A stretch of DNA of 5,489 nt from Candidatus Neomicrothrix sp. UBA2131 (GCA_002329075.1 DCXR01000076.1:1-5489), one strand, 5' to 3'; counted from the stretch's first letter, positions 1 through 5,489 are shown. A program made the numbers and translations. Notes: a model not told the origin generated them from the sequence alone.

Positions 1-48
1 CCGCCCACGACCACGACGACCACGCCGCCCACGACCACGACGACCACG
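1..48 (+). repeat. Perfect 24-base tandem repeat, two copies, encoding PPTTTTTT
   Basis: Bases 1-24 and 25-48 are identical. The unit is in frame with the truncated CDS and encodes Pro-Pro-Thr6. A degenerate remnant continues to about base 66 (T-Q-P-P-T-T). The array is cut by the window edge, so the true copy number is unknown. Identity at the DNA level suggests recent slippage or expansion within a coding linker. Confidence 0.9.
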
Positions 49-390
49 ACCCAACCGCCCACAACCGATGTCGTGGTGAGTACCGGATACACCGCAGATG
101 AGTACGCCGGCATCGCCAACGCTGCGGCGATCCTGGGAATGGACGCGGCCGAGTTCCAGCGCACCGGGGTCTACGTGGTCAGCTTCCTGACGGCCATCAG
201 CCCGACGCCGCCGGAGCCCCTCCGGCCGCGCCCGCCGGTAGATGGACCGCAATTGCTGGCGTCGGTGTGGAGCGAGGAGGAGTTGCCGATGCTGATGGCC
301 ACCGCCGAGGCCTGGGGCCTCACCCCCGAGGAACTCCAGAAGTTCGGCGCCATCCTCCTGGCCTTCTTCGTCGGCCTCGTCTACGGGTAG
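1..390 (+). CDS. 3' end of hypothetical protein with Thr/Pro-rich linker and duplicated C-terminal helical unit (5' truncated)
   Basis: The frame is open from base 1 and ends at TAG 388-390, so the gene enters from the left; 129 residues are visible. The first 22 or so visible residues are only Pro, Thr and one Gln (PPTTTTTT twice, then TQPPTT). This is a low-complexity linker of the kind that joins a secreted or surface domain to a C-terminal module. A GTG at 73 could be read as a start, but the linker continues in frame upstream, so it is internal. After the linker come two units of similar build, residues 30-66 and 90-126, joined by a Pro-rich spacer (residues 68-84). Each begins with an aromatic residue and acidic positions, then a helix, a central Gly, an (A/P)E(E)xQ segment and a hydrophobic helix. 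The last helix (FGAILLAFFVGLVYG) is hydrophobic but short for a membrane span. I do not recognise the family. The coding assignment is firm from codon use and the ordered protein; the function is unknown. Confidence 0.75.
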   Translation, partial: PPTTTTTTPPTTTTTTTQPPTTDVVVSTGYTADEYAGIANAAAILGMDAAEFQRTGVYVVSFLTAISPTPPEPLRPRPPVDGPQLLASVWSEEELPMLMATAEAWGLTPEELQKFGAILLAFFVGLVYG

Positions 391-422
391 GGGAAGTGTC
401 CCGGGGCGGGTCGGGTGACTGG

Positions 423-632
423 TCAGGGAGCGAGCAGGAGGCGCAGGTCTAGCGCCAGGTCCACGACATCGGTTGCGGGCACCAGCCTGCGGCAGGACCG
501 ATCCCACTCGGTGAGGCGCCGGTCCAGCAGTGCGACTGCCTCGAGCGCCGCGACCGCCGCCGGCGTGAGGGGGACGGTGGCCGGAGCGGTCGCGGACAAC
601 TCGGTGGTCGGAACCGGCTTCGGGTTCAACAT
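423..632 (-). CDS. Small hypothetical protein, 69 aa
   Basis: This minus-strand frame ends at TGA (425-423). I place the start at ATG 632, preceded by GAAGG (bases 642-646) nine nt upstream; from there the codons are strongly G/C-ending, as in the neighbours. ATG 653, with AGGA seven nt upstream, is an equally good ribosome site and would give 76 aa; the frame stays open to ATG 713, but that extra stretch is basic and less gene-like. The product has a Pro/Thr/Ala-rich N-terminus and then a probable helical part, with LTPAAVAALEAVALLDRRL (residues 24-42), WDRSC and a Leu/Asp-rich C-terminus (VVDLALDLRLLLAP). No signal peptide, membrane span or known motif is seen. It lies 142 nt downstream of the MoaD-like gene on the same strand and converges on the left-hand gene. 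The opposite-strand frame over the same bases is Arg/Ser-rich and looks like a shadow. It may be a real small gene or a chance frame in high-GC DNA. Confidence 0.45.
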   Translation of the reverse strand: MLNPKPVPTTELSATAPATVPLTPAAVAALEAVALLDRRLTEWDRSCRRLVPATDVVDLALDLRLLLAP

Positions 633-648
633 CGAAGTGCGCCTTCGA
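632..648 (-). other. Short hairpin over the likely ribosome site of the small ORF
   Basis: TCGAAG (632-637) and CTTCGA (643-648) form a perfect 6-bp inverted repeat with a 5-nt loop. On the minus strand it covers the GAAGG ribosome site and touches the ATG at 632, so in RNA it could mask initiation there. A further CTTCGAAG palindrome lies at 669-676. The pairing is read directly; any regulatory effect is a guess. Confidence 0.3.
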
Positions 649-751
649 GGCATGAGCGAGTCCTGCAACTTCGAAGACCTGGGGCAGCGGTCCGTCTTGC
701 GCTTGACAGACATGGCCGATGTGCGGATCTGCCGTACATGATGGCTGCCTG

Positions 752-765
752 CCGGGCAGTCCCGG
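752..765 (-). terminator. GC-rich hairpin downstream of the MoaD-like gene (possible terminator)
   Basis: CCGGG (752-756) and CCCGG (761-765) form a 5-bp stem with a CAGT loop, starting 9 nt past the MoaD-like stop codon. An alternative stem, CTGCC/GGCAG (745-749 with 755-759), overlaps it. No run of T follows on the minus strand, so it is not a textbook intrinsic terminator. It is the only structure seen at the end of the four-gene cluster. Confidence 0.3.
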
Positions 766-774
766 TGGTGTGGA

Positions 775-1020
775 TCAGCCGCCGGTGAGGGGTGCGACGA
801 AGTAGATGTCGGTGTCGGTGTCGACCTCGAGGTAATGGGGCTCGGCGTGGATCTCCCCGTTCACGCCGGCCGAAGCCCCATGGGTGAGGGCCTCGCCGAG
901 GCCCGGATAGCGCTGTTCGAGGTCTGCGATCACCGCTCCGACGGTGGCACCCTCCGATTCGACGACCGCTTCGCCGTCGGTGAAACGGCGGTGGTCGGAC
1001 ATGAGGTGGACGCGAGGCAT
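775..1020 (-). CDS. MoaD/ThiS-family ubiquitin-like sulfur-carrier protein (probable molybdopterin synthase small subunit)
   Basis: An 81-residue protein with the size and layout of a beta-grasp sulfur carrier: a first strand (VHLM, residues 4-7), a second strand ending near residue 21, a helix TVGAVIADLEQRYPG (26-40), a VNGE turn (53-56) and a last strand DIYFVAPL leading to the C-terminal Gly-Gly (80-81). In this family the terminal Gly is adenylated and converted to a thiocarboxylate; in MoaD that sulfur goes to the dithiolene of molybdopterin on the MoaE partner, and in ThiS to thiazole. MoaD is preferred here because the gene lies 10 nt after the molybdopterin-binding subunit of a Mo hydroxylase. 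The end reads APLTGG rather than the PPVxGG typical of classic MoaD, so a stand-alone or specialised carrier is possible. ATG 1020 is chosen because the first strand needs these residues; a second ATG at codon 7 would cut it. No strong Shine-Dalgarno is visible, which fits translation coupled to the gene before it. No moaE or adenylating enzyme is in the window. Confidence 0.85.
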   Translation of the reverse strand: MPRVHLMSDHRRFTDGEAVVESEGATVGAVIADLEQRYPGLGEALTHGASAGVNGEIHAEPHYLEVDTDTDIYFVAPLTGG

Positions 1021-1030
1021 CTCGGGGTGC

Positions 1031-3253
1031 TCAGGGGGTGTCGAGGGCAGCCAGGATCTTTGGTGGTGACATCGGCAGCGAGGTCATGCGTGTCGAGGTG
1101 GCCCGGGCGACCGCATTGGCGATGGTGGCCAGCGGCGGGACGATTCCGGTTTCGCCGACCCCGCGCACGCCGTAGGGGTGGGCGGGGTTGGGAACCTCGA
1201 CGATGATGGTGTCGATCATGGGCAGGTCCGATGCCACCGGGATCCGGTAGTCGAGGAAGCTGGCGTTCTCCAGGGAGCCATCGTCGTCGAAGACGTACTC
1301 CTCGTTGAGGGCCCATCCGATTCCCTGGACGGTGCCGCCCTGCAGTTGGCCCTCGACATAGCTGGGGTGGATCGCCGTGCCTGCGTCCTGGACAGCTGTG
1401 TATCGCAGGATGGCCACCTGGCCGGTTTCCTCGTCGACGGTGAGGTCGCAGCAGTGCACGGCGAAGGAGGGGCCCGCGCCTGCGGCGTTGAGCGACGCGG
1501 TGACGGTGAGGGGACCACCGGTGCTCTTCGCCCTCGCGGCGATGGCCGAGAGGGGCAGCGGGTCCTGGCCGTCGGCGACTGCAGCACCGTCGACCCAGGT
1601 GACAGCGTCCTGTTCGACGCCGAGGATCGTGGCGGCCCTGGCCCTGAGCTCCTCGATGAGATCCCGGCAGGCGTTCACCACGGCCATGCCGGTCGAGAAG
1701 GTGGCCCGGCTGCCCTCGGTCACGTCGGTAAAGCCCACGGATTCGGTGTCGGCCACCGTCGGGGTGATGCGGTAGACGTCGATTCCGAGCTCTTCGGCGG
1801 CCATCAGGGCCATCGAGGCCCGGCTGCCGCCGATGTCGGGACTCCCTGTGATGACCGTCGCCGTGCCGTCCTCGTTGAGGTTGACCGTGGCGCTGGACTG
1901 CTCGCCGATGTTGAACCAGAAGCCGGTTCCGACACCCCGGGCCGCACCGTCGGGTACCGGCGACCGGTAGTGGTCGGAGTCGCGGAGTGCCTCGAGGCAC
2001 TCGATGAACCCGATCCGGGGATGGGGCATCCCCATTGCGGTGGGGTCACCCTCCTCGACGGCGTTCCTGAGCCGCAGGCCGATGGGGTCCATGTCGAGTG
2101 ACTGGGCGAGTTCGTCGATGACCGACTCGATGGCGAAGGCCGCCTGGGGGGCGGATGGTGCCCGGTAGGCGGCGGTCTTCGGCGTGTTGGTGAGCATGCC
2201 GACGGCCTCGAGCTTCAGGTTGGGGAACTTGTAGGACGCCACCGACATCGCCCCGATCAGCCCTGCGAAGTCGTTGGTGCACCCCACCGAGTAGCCGAAC
2301 CAGCATTCGATGGCGGTGAGCTCGCCGTCGTTGCTGGCAGCGATCTTGACCCTCGACTTCGATGCCGGTGCGGGACCGGTGGCCCGCAGCACCTCCTCGC
2401 GGGTCATGACGAGCTTGACCGGGCGTCCGCTCATCTCCGACAGTCGGGCCGCCACGGGTTCGAGGTAGATCGTGGTCTTTCCGCCGAAGCCACCGCCGAT
2501 CTCCGCTGGGGTCACCTTGATCCTGGAAGGCTCCCACCCGAGGGTCGCAGCGGTCAGCGACCTGACCATGAAGTGGCCCTGCGACGACGCCCAGACGTCG
2601 GCCTTTCCGTTGGGGCCGACATCGACTACGCACGCGTGGGGTTCGATGTAGCCCTGGTGGACGTGGGCGGTGTCGAACTCGCGCTCGACCACCAGGTCGG
2701 CCGTTGCGAACGCTGCATCGACATCGCCCCGTTCGAGGACGTTGACCGTCGCCAGGTTGGACGGGCCGTCGCTCTCGACGAATTTGGTGACGTTGTGCTC
2801 GTTCACCAGCGGGGCACCATCGGCCGTCGACTCGTCGAGGGTCAGGACAACGGGCAGGAGTTCGTATTCGACCTGGATTGCTGCGGCGGCGGCAGCGGCT
2901 TCGGCCCGGGTCGTTGCAGCGACAGCGGCCAGTGCGTGACCGTTGTAGAGCACCGTGCCGCGGGCCATGACGTTGACCGAGACGTCGAAGTTGGGGTCAG
3001 TGGGGTCGAGGTCGGGAAAGTCGGCGCCGGTGACCACGGCCTTGACCCCGGGCATCCCTGCCGCCGTCGTGGTGTCGATCGAAACGATGCGGGCGTGGCC
3101 GTGGGGTGACCGCAGGTAGGCGGCATGGAGTTGTCCAGGCAGGTCGAGGTCCGCAGCGAAGCGGGCCTTGCCGATGACCTTTTCGTATCCGTCGTGGCGA
3201 ATCGGACGTGTGCCGACCCACTTGTAGGCCGGAGGATCTGCGGCGACGGTCAT
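1031..3253 (-). CDS. Xanthine dehydrogenase family molybdopterin-binding (large) subunit, CoxL-like, substrate unknown
   Basis: A 740-residue catalytic subunit of a three-subunit molybdenum hydroxylase, full-length for the family. In order: a short N-terminal lead with VGTRPIRHDGYEKVIGKARF (residues 13-32), the a/b hammerhead domain (about 26-135), a first Mo-cofactor domain (about 155-395) and a second one (about 420-695). Visible motifs are SSQGHF with the expected cofactor-contact Gln at 225, GGGFGGK (253-259), the active-site loop AYRAPSAPQ (362-370), GSPDIGGSRAS (470-480), DAGTAIHPSYVEGQLQGG (623-640) and GVGETG (698-703), whose Glu701 matches the family's catalytic base. The loop is neither AYxCSFR (form I CO dehydrogenase) nor AYRGAGR (form II), so a general hydroxylase of an N-heterocycle, aldehyde or similar compound is more likely. 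The start is ATG 3253: it overlaps the small-subunit stop as ATGA and has AAGGGAG seven nt upstream. The frame runs open to 3550, but that stretch is Arg/Pro-rich shadow within the small-subunit gene. There is no signal peptide, so a cytoplasmic location is expected. Confidence 0.95.
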   Translation of the reverse strand: MTVAADPPAYKWVGTRPIRHDGYEKVIGKARFAADLDLPGQLHAAYLRSPHGHARIVSIDTTTAAGMPGVKAVVTGADFPDLDPTDPNFDVSVNVMARGTVLYNGHALAAVAATTRAEAAAAAAAIQVEYELLPVVLTLDESTADGAPLVNEHNVTKFVESDGPSNLATVNVLERGDVDAAFATADLVVEREFDTAHVHQGYIEPHACVVDVGPNGKADVWASSQGHFMVRSLTAATLGWEPSRIKVTPAEIGGGFGGKTTIYLEPVAARLSEMSGRPVKLVMTREEVLRATGPAPASKSRVKIAASNDGELTAIECWFGYSVGCTNDFAGLIGAMSVASYKFPNLKLEAVGMLTNTPKTAAYRAPSAPQAAFAIESVIDELAQSLDMDPIGLRLRNAVEEGDPTAMGMPHPRIGFIECLEALRDSDHYRSPVPDGAARGVGTGFWFNIGEQSSATVNLNEDGTATVITGSPDIGGSRASMALMAAEELGIDVYRITPTVADTESVGFTDVTEGSRATFSTGMAVVNACRDLIEELRARAATILGVEQDAVTWVDGAAVADGQDPLPLSAIAARAKSTGGPLTVTASLNAAGAGPSFAVHCCDLTVDEETGQVAILRYTAVQDAGTAIHPSYVEGQLQGGTVQGIGWALNEEYVFDDDGSLENASFLDYRIPVASDLPMIDTIIVEVPNPAHPYGVRGVGETGIVPPLATIANAVARATSTRMTSLPMSPPKILAALDTP

Positions 3254-3732
3254 CGTGCCGCTCCCTTCAGTCGAACAGCGGCTTCCTGGACGGACCGGAT
3301 GATCTTGTCGTAGCCGGTGCAGCGGCAGAGGTTGCCGGCGAGGGCGTAACGGATCTCGGTCTCGGTCGGGTCCGGGTTTGCGTCGAGCAACGCCTTCGCG
3401 GCGATGAGGACGCCGGGGGTACAGATGCCACACTGCAGGGCTGCGCCCTCCAGGAAGGCCTGTTGGAGGGGATGGAGGTGGTCGTCGTCGGCGATTCCCT
3501 CGACGGTCACGATGTCGCTTCCCTCGGCCTCGGGGGCGAACACCAGGCACGAGCAGTTGAGGCGCCCGTCGATGAGCACCGAACAGGCACCGCAGTCACC
3601 GGTGCCGCAGCCCTCCTTCGCCCCGGTGAGGCCGAGCTCGCCACGCAGGGCGTTGAGCAGGGACGTGTCGTCGCTGGCCAGGAAGTCGACCGGGTCTCCG
3701 TTGACCGTGCAGGTGACATGAGTGCGTGACAT
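3250..3732 (-). CDS. Double [2Fe-2S] small subunit of molybdenum hydroxylase (CoxS/XdhC-like)
   Basis: A 160-residue electron-transfer subunit of usual length. The N-terminal plant-ferredoxin-type domain carries GCGTGDCGAC with ligands Cys42, Cys47 and Cys50, and the fourth at Cys62 (in NCSC). The C-terminal four-helix domain carries CGICTPG (Cys101, Cys104) and LCRCTGY (Cys136, Cys138). All eight cluster ligands are present, so both [2Fe-2S] centres should form and link the Mo centre of the large subunit to the FAD of the medium subunit. The start is ATG 3732 with GGAG (3741-3744) eight nt upstream. Only 3 nt separate it from the FAD-subunit stop, and its TGA overlaps the large-subunit ATG by 4 nt, which points to translational coupling and fixed stoichiometry. 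Cys60 is an extra cysteine next to ligand Cys62; the usual spacing (Cys50 + 12) favours Cys62 as the ligand. Confidence 0.97.
   Translation of the reverse strand: MSRTHVTCTVNGDPVDFLASDDTSLLNALRGELGLTGAKEGCGTGDCGACSVLIDGRLNCSCLVFAPEAEGSDIVTVEGIADDDHLHPLQQAFLEGAALQCGICTPGVLIAAKALLDANPDPTETEIRYALAGNLCRCTGYDKIIRSVQEAAVRLKGAAR
3261..3267 (-). promoter_or_regulatory. Ribosome binding site fixing the large-subunit start
   Basis: AAGGGAG on the minus strand lies seven nt before ATG 3253, inside the last codons of the small-subunit gene. With the ATGA overlap, it settles the start and excludes the 99-codon upstream extension of the frame. Confidence 0.75.
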
Positions 3733-3735
3733 GGG

Positions 3736-4608
3736 TCAAACTCCGTTCTGGGCGCGGCCGACAGCGATCGCTGCCGCCCGTCTGGCCATGACGCCGGCCA
3801 CCTGGCGCCGGTATGCGACGGTCCCCCGCTTGTCGTCGATCGGGTCGCAGGCGGCGGATGCAGCGTCGGCCAGTGTGTCCATGGCCGAGCCGTCGATCGA
3901 GCCGGCATCGATGGCGGCGCCGACCAGGGCTGCCCCGGCCTCGGGTACCGTGACGGCGGTGGGTGCCACGGCGCCGAGGACCACGGTGGCATCGGTGACG
4001 ATGTCTCCATCCACGGTGAGCCGCACGGCGGCGCCGACGATGGCGATGTCCATCTCGGTGCGTGGGATCATGCGTAGGTAGGCGTCGCTCGTGTTGGATG
4101 GGGGATCGGCCACGGTGAACTCGACGATGAACTCGCCGTCGGCCAGCGAGGTCTGGCCCGGGCCGGTGGCGATCTCGGCCACCGGCACGGTGCGGGTACC
4201 GTCGCCGGAGGCGATGACCGCCTGAACAGCGTTGGCGATCATCGCAGGAACCGAGTCCGCTGCAGGCGAGGCGTTGGCGAGGTTGCCGCCCAGGCTCGAG
4301 CGGTTCTGGATCTGGTCGGACCCGATCAGACCCACCGCTTCGGACAGCCCGGGAAACATGGCGGTGAAGTCGCGGTTTCGGGTGAGGTTCGAGGTCGGGG
4401 TCGCCGCACCGATCCTCCATTGCCCGTCCTCGTGGAGGACCGTCATCAGTTGGTCGATCCGCTTGAGGTCGACCAGCACGGGTGGCGCCGGGCGGCCGGC
4501 CCGTATCTGTGGGATGAGGTCGGTGGCGCCGGCGAACACCCGGGATCCGGGGTGTTCGGCGAGCAACGATCGGGCCTCGTCCACCGTTGTCGGAGCGGCG
4601 TATCTCAT
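3736..4608 (-). CDS. FAD-binding medium subunit of molybdenum hydroxylase (CoxM/XdhB-like)
   Basis: A 290-residue flavoprotein subunit of normal length that passes electrons from the iron-sulfur clusters to the final acceptor. Residues 1-175 or so are the FAD-binding domain. FAGATDL (25-31) corresponds to the AGGTDL-type FAD loop, with Ala in place of the second Gly. SSLGGNLANASPAADS (104-119) is the second FAD-contact segment. The C-terminal CO-dehydrogenase-flavoprotein domain includes RTEMDIAIVGAAV (183-195) and ends with YRRQVAGVMARRA (266-278). The only cysteine is Cys254, so the extra [4Fe-4S] insertion known from 4-hydroxybenzoyl-CoA reductase is absent. The start is ATG 4608, with AGGAGGG seven nt upstream; a GTG at 4635 would add nine residues but would place that ribosome site inside the gene. 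It is the first gene of the hydroxylase set, followed 3 nt later by the small subunit. Confidence 0.95.
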   Translation of the reverse strand: MRYAAPTTVDEARSLLAEHPGSRVFAGATDLIPQIRAGRPAPPVLVDLKRIDQLMTVLHEDGQWRIGAATPTSNLTRNRDFTAMFPGLSEAVGLIGSDQIQNRSSLGGNLANASPAADSVPAMIANAVQAVIASGDGTRTVPVAEIATGPGQTSLADGEFIVEFTVADPPSNTSDAYLRMIPRTEMDIAIVGAAVRLTVDGDIVTDATVVLGAVAPTAVTVPEAGAALVGAAIDAGSIDGSAMDTLADAASAACDPIDDKRGTVAYRRQVAGVMARRAAAIAVGRAQNGV

Positions 4609-4615
4609 CGAGCAT

Positions 4616-4622
4616 CCCTCCT
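4616..4622 (-). promoter_or_regulatory. Strong ribosome binding site of the FAD-subunit gene
   Basis: AGGAGGG on the minus strand ends seven nt before ATG 4608. It is close to a full anti-16S match, the strongest ribosome site in the window, and decides this start over GTG 4635. Strong initiation at the first hydroxylase gene fits its position at the head of the coupled cluster. Confidence 0.85.
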
Positions 4623-4669
4623 CTGCATGGACCACTTTCTAGCCGTACGTGGCTGGCAAGCGGAACCCG

Positions 4670-4706
4670 TGGACCGGCTTCTCCGGCCTTCGACCGGACC
4701 GGTTCA
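4670..4706 (-). terminator. Two-part GC-rich hairpin at the methyltransferase stop (possible terminator or attenuator)
   Basis: Bases 4670-4677 pair with 4699-4706 (8 bp, one G-T wobble). Inside, 4682-4686 pair with 4694-4698 (5 bp) around a 7-nt loop, leaving a 4-nt bulge on one side. The structure includes the methyltransferase TGA and lies about 60 nt before the FAD-subunit ATG. No T-run follows, so factor-independent termination is doubtful. It is the only obvious boundary signal between the methyltransferase and the hydroxylase genes. Confidence 0.35.
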
Positions 4707-5489
4707 GGCCACGGCCTCGAAAATGACGAACTCGTCTTCGGGCCGTGGCGGGCGGTCCTCCAGGGCCCCTGTCACCCGGATGTCGCCGAAACCGACTCCC
4801 TCGAGCATCGATTCGACCTCCGTCGTCGAATAGCCGCAGATCACGATCGAATTCGTCTCGTTCCTGGCCTCGGTGCCATCGACGAACTCTCGGGCGGAGA
4901 TCTCACGAGTGATGGTCCGTTCGACCGGATCGGCCTCGAGGAGGCGTGTCCGCAATTCGAGTTCCACCCCGTCACTGGTTCGACGCCGATCGCCGTGCTC
5001 CGCCCAACTGGGTGGCAGGTCCAGGCCCTCGGTCCGTGCCTCGCCATAGTCGGAGTCGCGTTTCGGCAGGTGGTGGTCCATGAGGAGCGTCCCACCCGGT
5101 TGCAGGTGGGCGTGGATCCTACGCAACCCCTCGAGGTCGAGTGCACGGGTGCCGCCCAGGCCGAACGCGCCACAGACGATGACCGTGCGGTACCGGCGTG
5201 GCAATTCGAGTTCGTGCATGGCCTGGGCGTAGAGGTTCGCCGCGAGTCCCTCTGCCTCGGCCTTCGTGGCGCACCAGCCGAGCATGTCGGCGGACACGTC
5301 GCTGCCGTCGACGTCCATGCCCGAACGCAGGAAGGGGAGCAGCAGGCGTCCGGTGCCACAGCCGGCATCCAGTGCCGGCTCCCCGCACCGCTGGATGGCA
5401 TCCCGGAAGAATCCGACGTCGTCTCCGCCGACGTTGAACTCCGCCCACCAGCGCGCGACAAGCCCGTAGTGCCAGGTGGTGACGCCTTG
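4704..5489 (-). CDS. Class I SAM-dependent methyltransferase (5' truncated by the window edge)
   Basis: The minus-strand frame is open from base 5489 to TGA 4706-4704, giving 261 visible residues; the true start is outside the window. The visible N-terminus reads GVTTWHYGLVARWWAEFN (residues 2-19). SAM-binding motif I is LDAGCGTGRL (40-49), followed by VDGSDVSADML (60-70) with the acidic position for the SAM ribose (Asp64 or near it). Then come VIVCGAFGLGG (motif for strand 4), a helix with LRRIHAHLQPGGTLLMDHH (motif post-III) and a C-terminal part with the strand arrangement typical of Rossmann methyltransferases. ATG 5318 is not the start, because it falls after motif I. The substrate cannot be told; the fold is that of small-molecule methyltransferases. 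The gene ends 95 nt before the FAD-subunit start on the same strand, so joint transcription is possible, but a hairpin lies between them. Confidence 0.9.
   Translation of the reverse strand, partial: QGVTTWHYGLVARWWAEFNVGGDDVGFFRDAIQRCGEPALDAGCGTGRLLLPFLRSGMDVDGSDVSADMLGWCATKAEAEGLAANLYAQAMHELELPRRYRTVIVCGAFGLGGTRALDLEGLRRIHAHLQPGGTLLMDHHLPKRDSDYGEARTEGLDLPPSWAEHGDRRRTSDGVELELRTRLLEADPVERTITREISAREFVDGTEARNETNSIVICGYSTTEVESMLEGVGFGDIRVTGALEDRPPRPEDEFVIFEAVA

Noticed and set aside
391..402. GGGA/TCCC inverted repeat just after the left-hand gene's stop
   Set aside because: The stem is only 4 bp with a 4-nt loop and no T-run follows; such a match is expected by chance in GC-rich DNA.
703..731. 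Perfect TTGACA on the plus strand as a promoter
   Set aside because: No acceptable -10 box lies 16-18 nt downstream (GATCTG matches poorly), and no plus-strand gene follows.
415..741. Plus-strand frame of 108 codons across the small-ORF region
   Set aside because: The product is Arg/Ser-rich and disordered in composition; the minus-strand frame over the same bases has better codon use and a more protein-like sequence.
930..2000. Long minus-strand frame of about 356 codons overlapping the large subunit
   Set aside because: Its product is rich in Arg, Gly, Pro and His with no domain order; it is a frame shadow of the Mo-subunit gene in high-GC DNA.
1178..2101. Long plus-strand frame of about 307 codons opposite the large subunit
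   Set aside because: It is antisense to a confidently identified gene, rich in Gly, Val and Asp, with no recognisable motif; it is a shadow.
3254..3550. 99-codon N-terminal extension of the large-subunit frame
   Set aside because: It is Arg/Pro-rich, lies in another frame of the well-conserved iron-sulfur gene, and is replaced by an ATGA start with a good ribosome site at 3253.
4609..4635. GTG 4635 as the start of the FAD subunit
   Set aside because: The strong AGGAGGG ribosome site lies inside this extension and points to ATG 4608, where the conserved start of the family (MRYAAP) also begins.
4609..4703. Promoter for the hydroxylase genes in the gap before the FAD subunit
   Set aside because: TAGAAA-like and TTGCCA-like hexamers exist on the minus strand, but at a poor spacing (about 12 nt); no convincing pair was found.

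Overview
The window looks like chromosomal DNA from a high-GC bacterium, most likely an actinobacterium. Codon third positions are strongly G/C, start codons are preceded by ordinary purine-rich Shine-Dalgarno sites, and the left-hand protein has a long Thr/Pro linker of a kind common in secreted actinobacterial proteins. An Acidimicrobiia-like source is my guess from the style of the proteins; nothing here proves it. No rRNA, tRNA, CRISPR array, transposase or insertion-sequence end was seen.

Layout, left to right. Bases 1-390 (+) hold the 3' end of a gene that enters from the left: a Pro-Thr linker encoded by a perfect 24-base tandem repeat, then two diverged copies of a helical ~37-residue unit. 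After a 32-base convergent gap, everything else reads on the minus strand. Bases 423-632 hold a small hypothetical ORF. Bases 775-1020 encode a MoaD/ThiS-family ubiquitin-like sulfur carrier with a C-terminal Gly-Gly. Bases 1031-4608 hold three genes of a molybdenum hydroxylase of the xanthine dehydrogenase family. Read along the minus strand they are the FAD subunit (3736-4608), the double [2Fe-2S] subunit (3250-3732) and the molybdopterin subunit (1031-3253). Bases 4704-5489 hold most of a class I SAM-dependent methyltransferase whose 5' end lies beyond the right edge.

How the genes fit together. The three hydroxylase genes are 3 nt apart or overlap by 4 nt, and the sulfur-carrier gene follows after 10 nt, so these four are very probably one transcript. 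The expected enzyme takes two electrons from a substrate at the Mo centre (large subunit) and passes them through two [2Fe-2S] clusters (small subunit) to FAD (medium subunit). The MoaD-like protein may supply sulfur for making the molybdopterin dithiolene. The gene order is that of coxMSL, but the large subunit has AYRAPSAPQ where form I CO dehydrogenase has AYxCSFR. It is therefore not a typical CO dehydrogenase, and the substrate is unknown. The methyltransferase lies 95 nt upstream of the FAD gene with a hairpin between them, so its functional link is open.

No clearly unprecedented system is visible. The points most worth a second look are the repeated C-terminal domain of the left-hand protein, the dedicated MoaD-like gene tied to a hydroxylase of unknown substrate, and the unusual active-site motifs of the large subunit.
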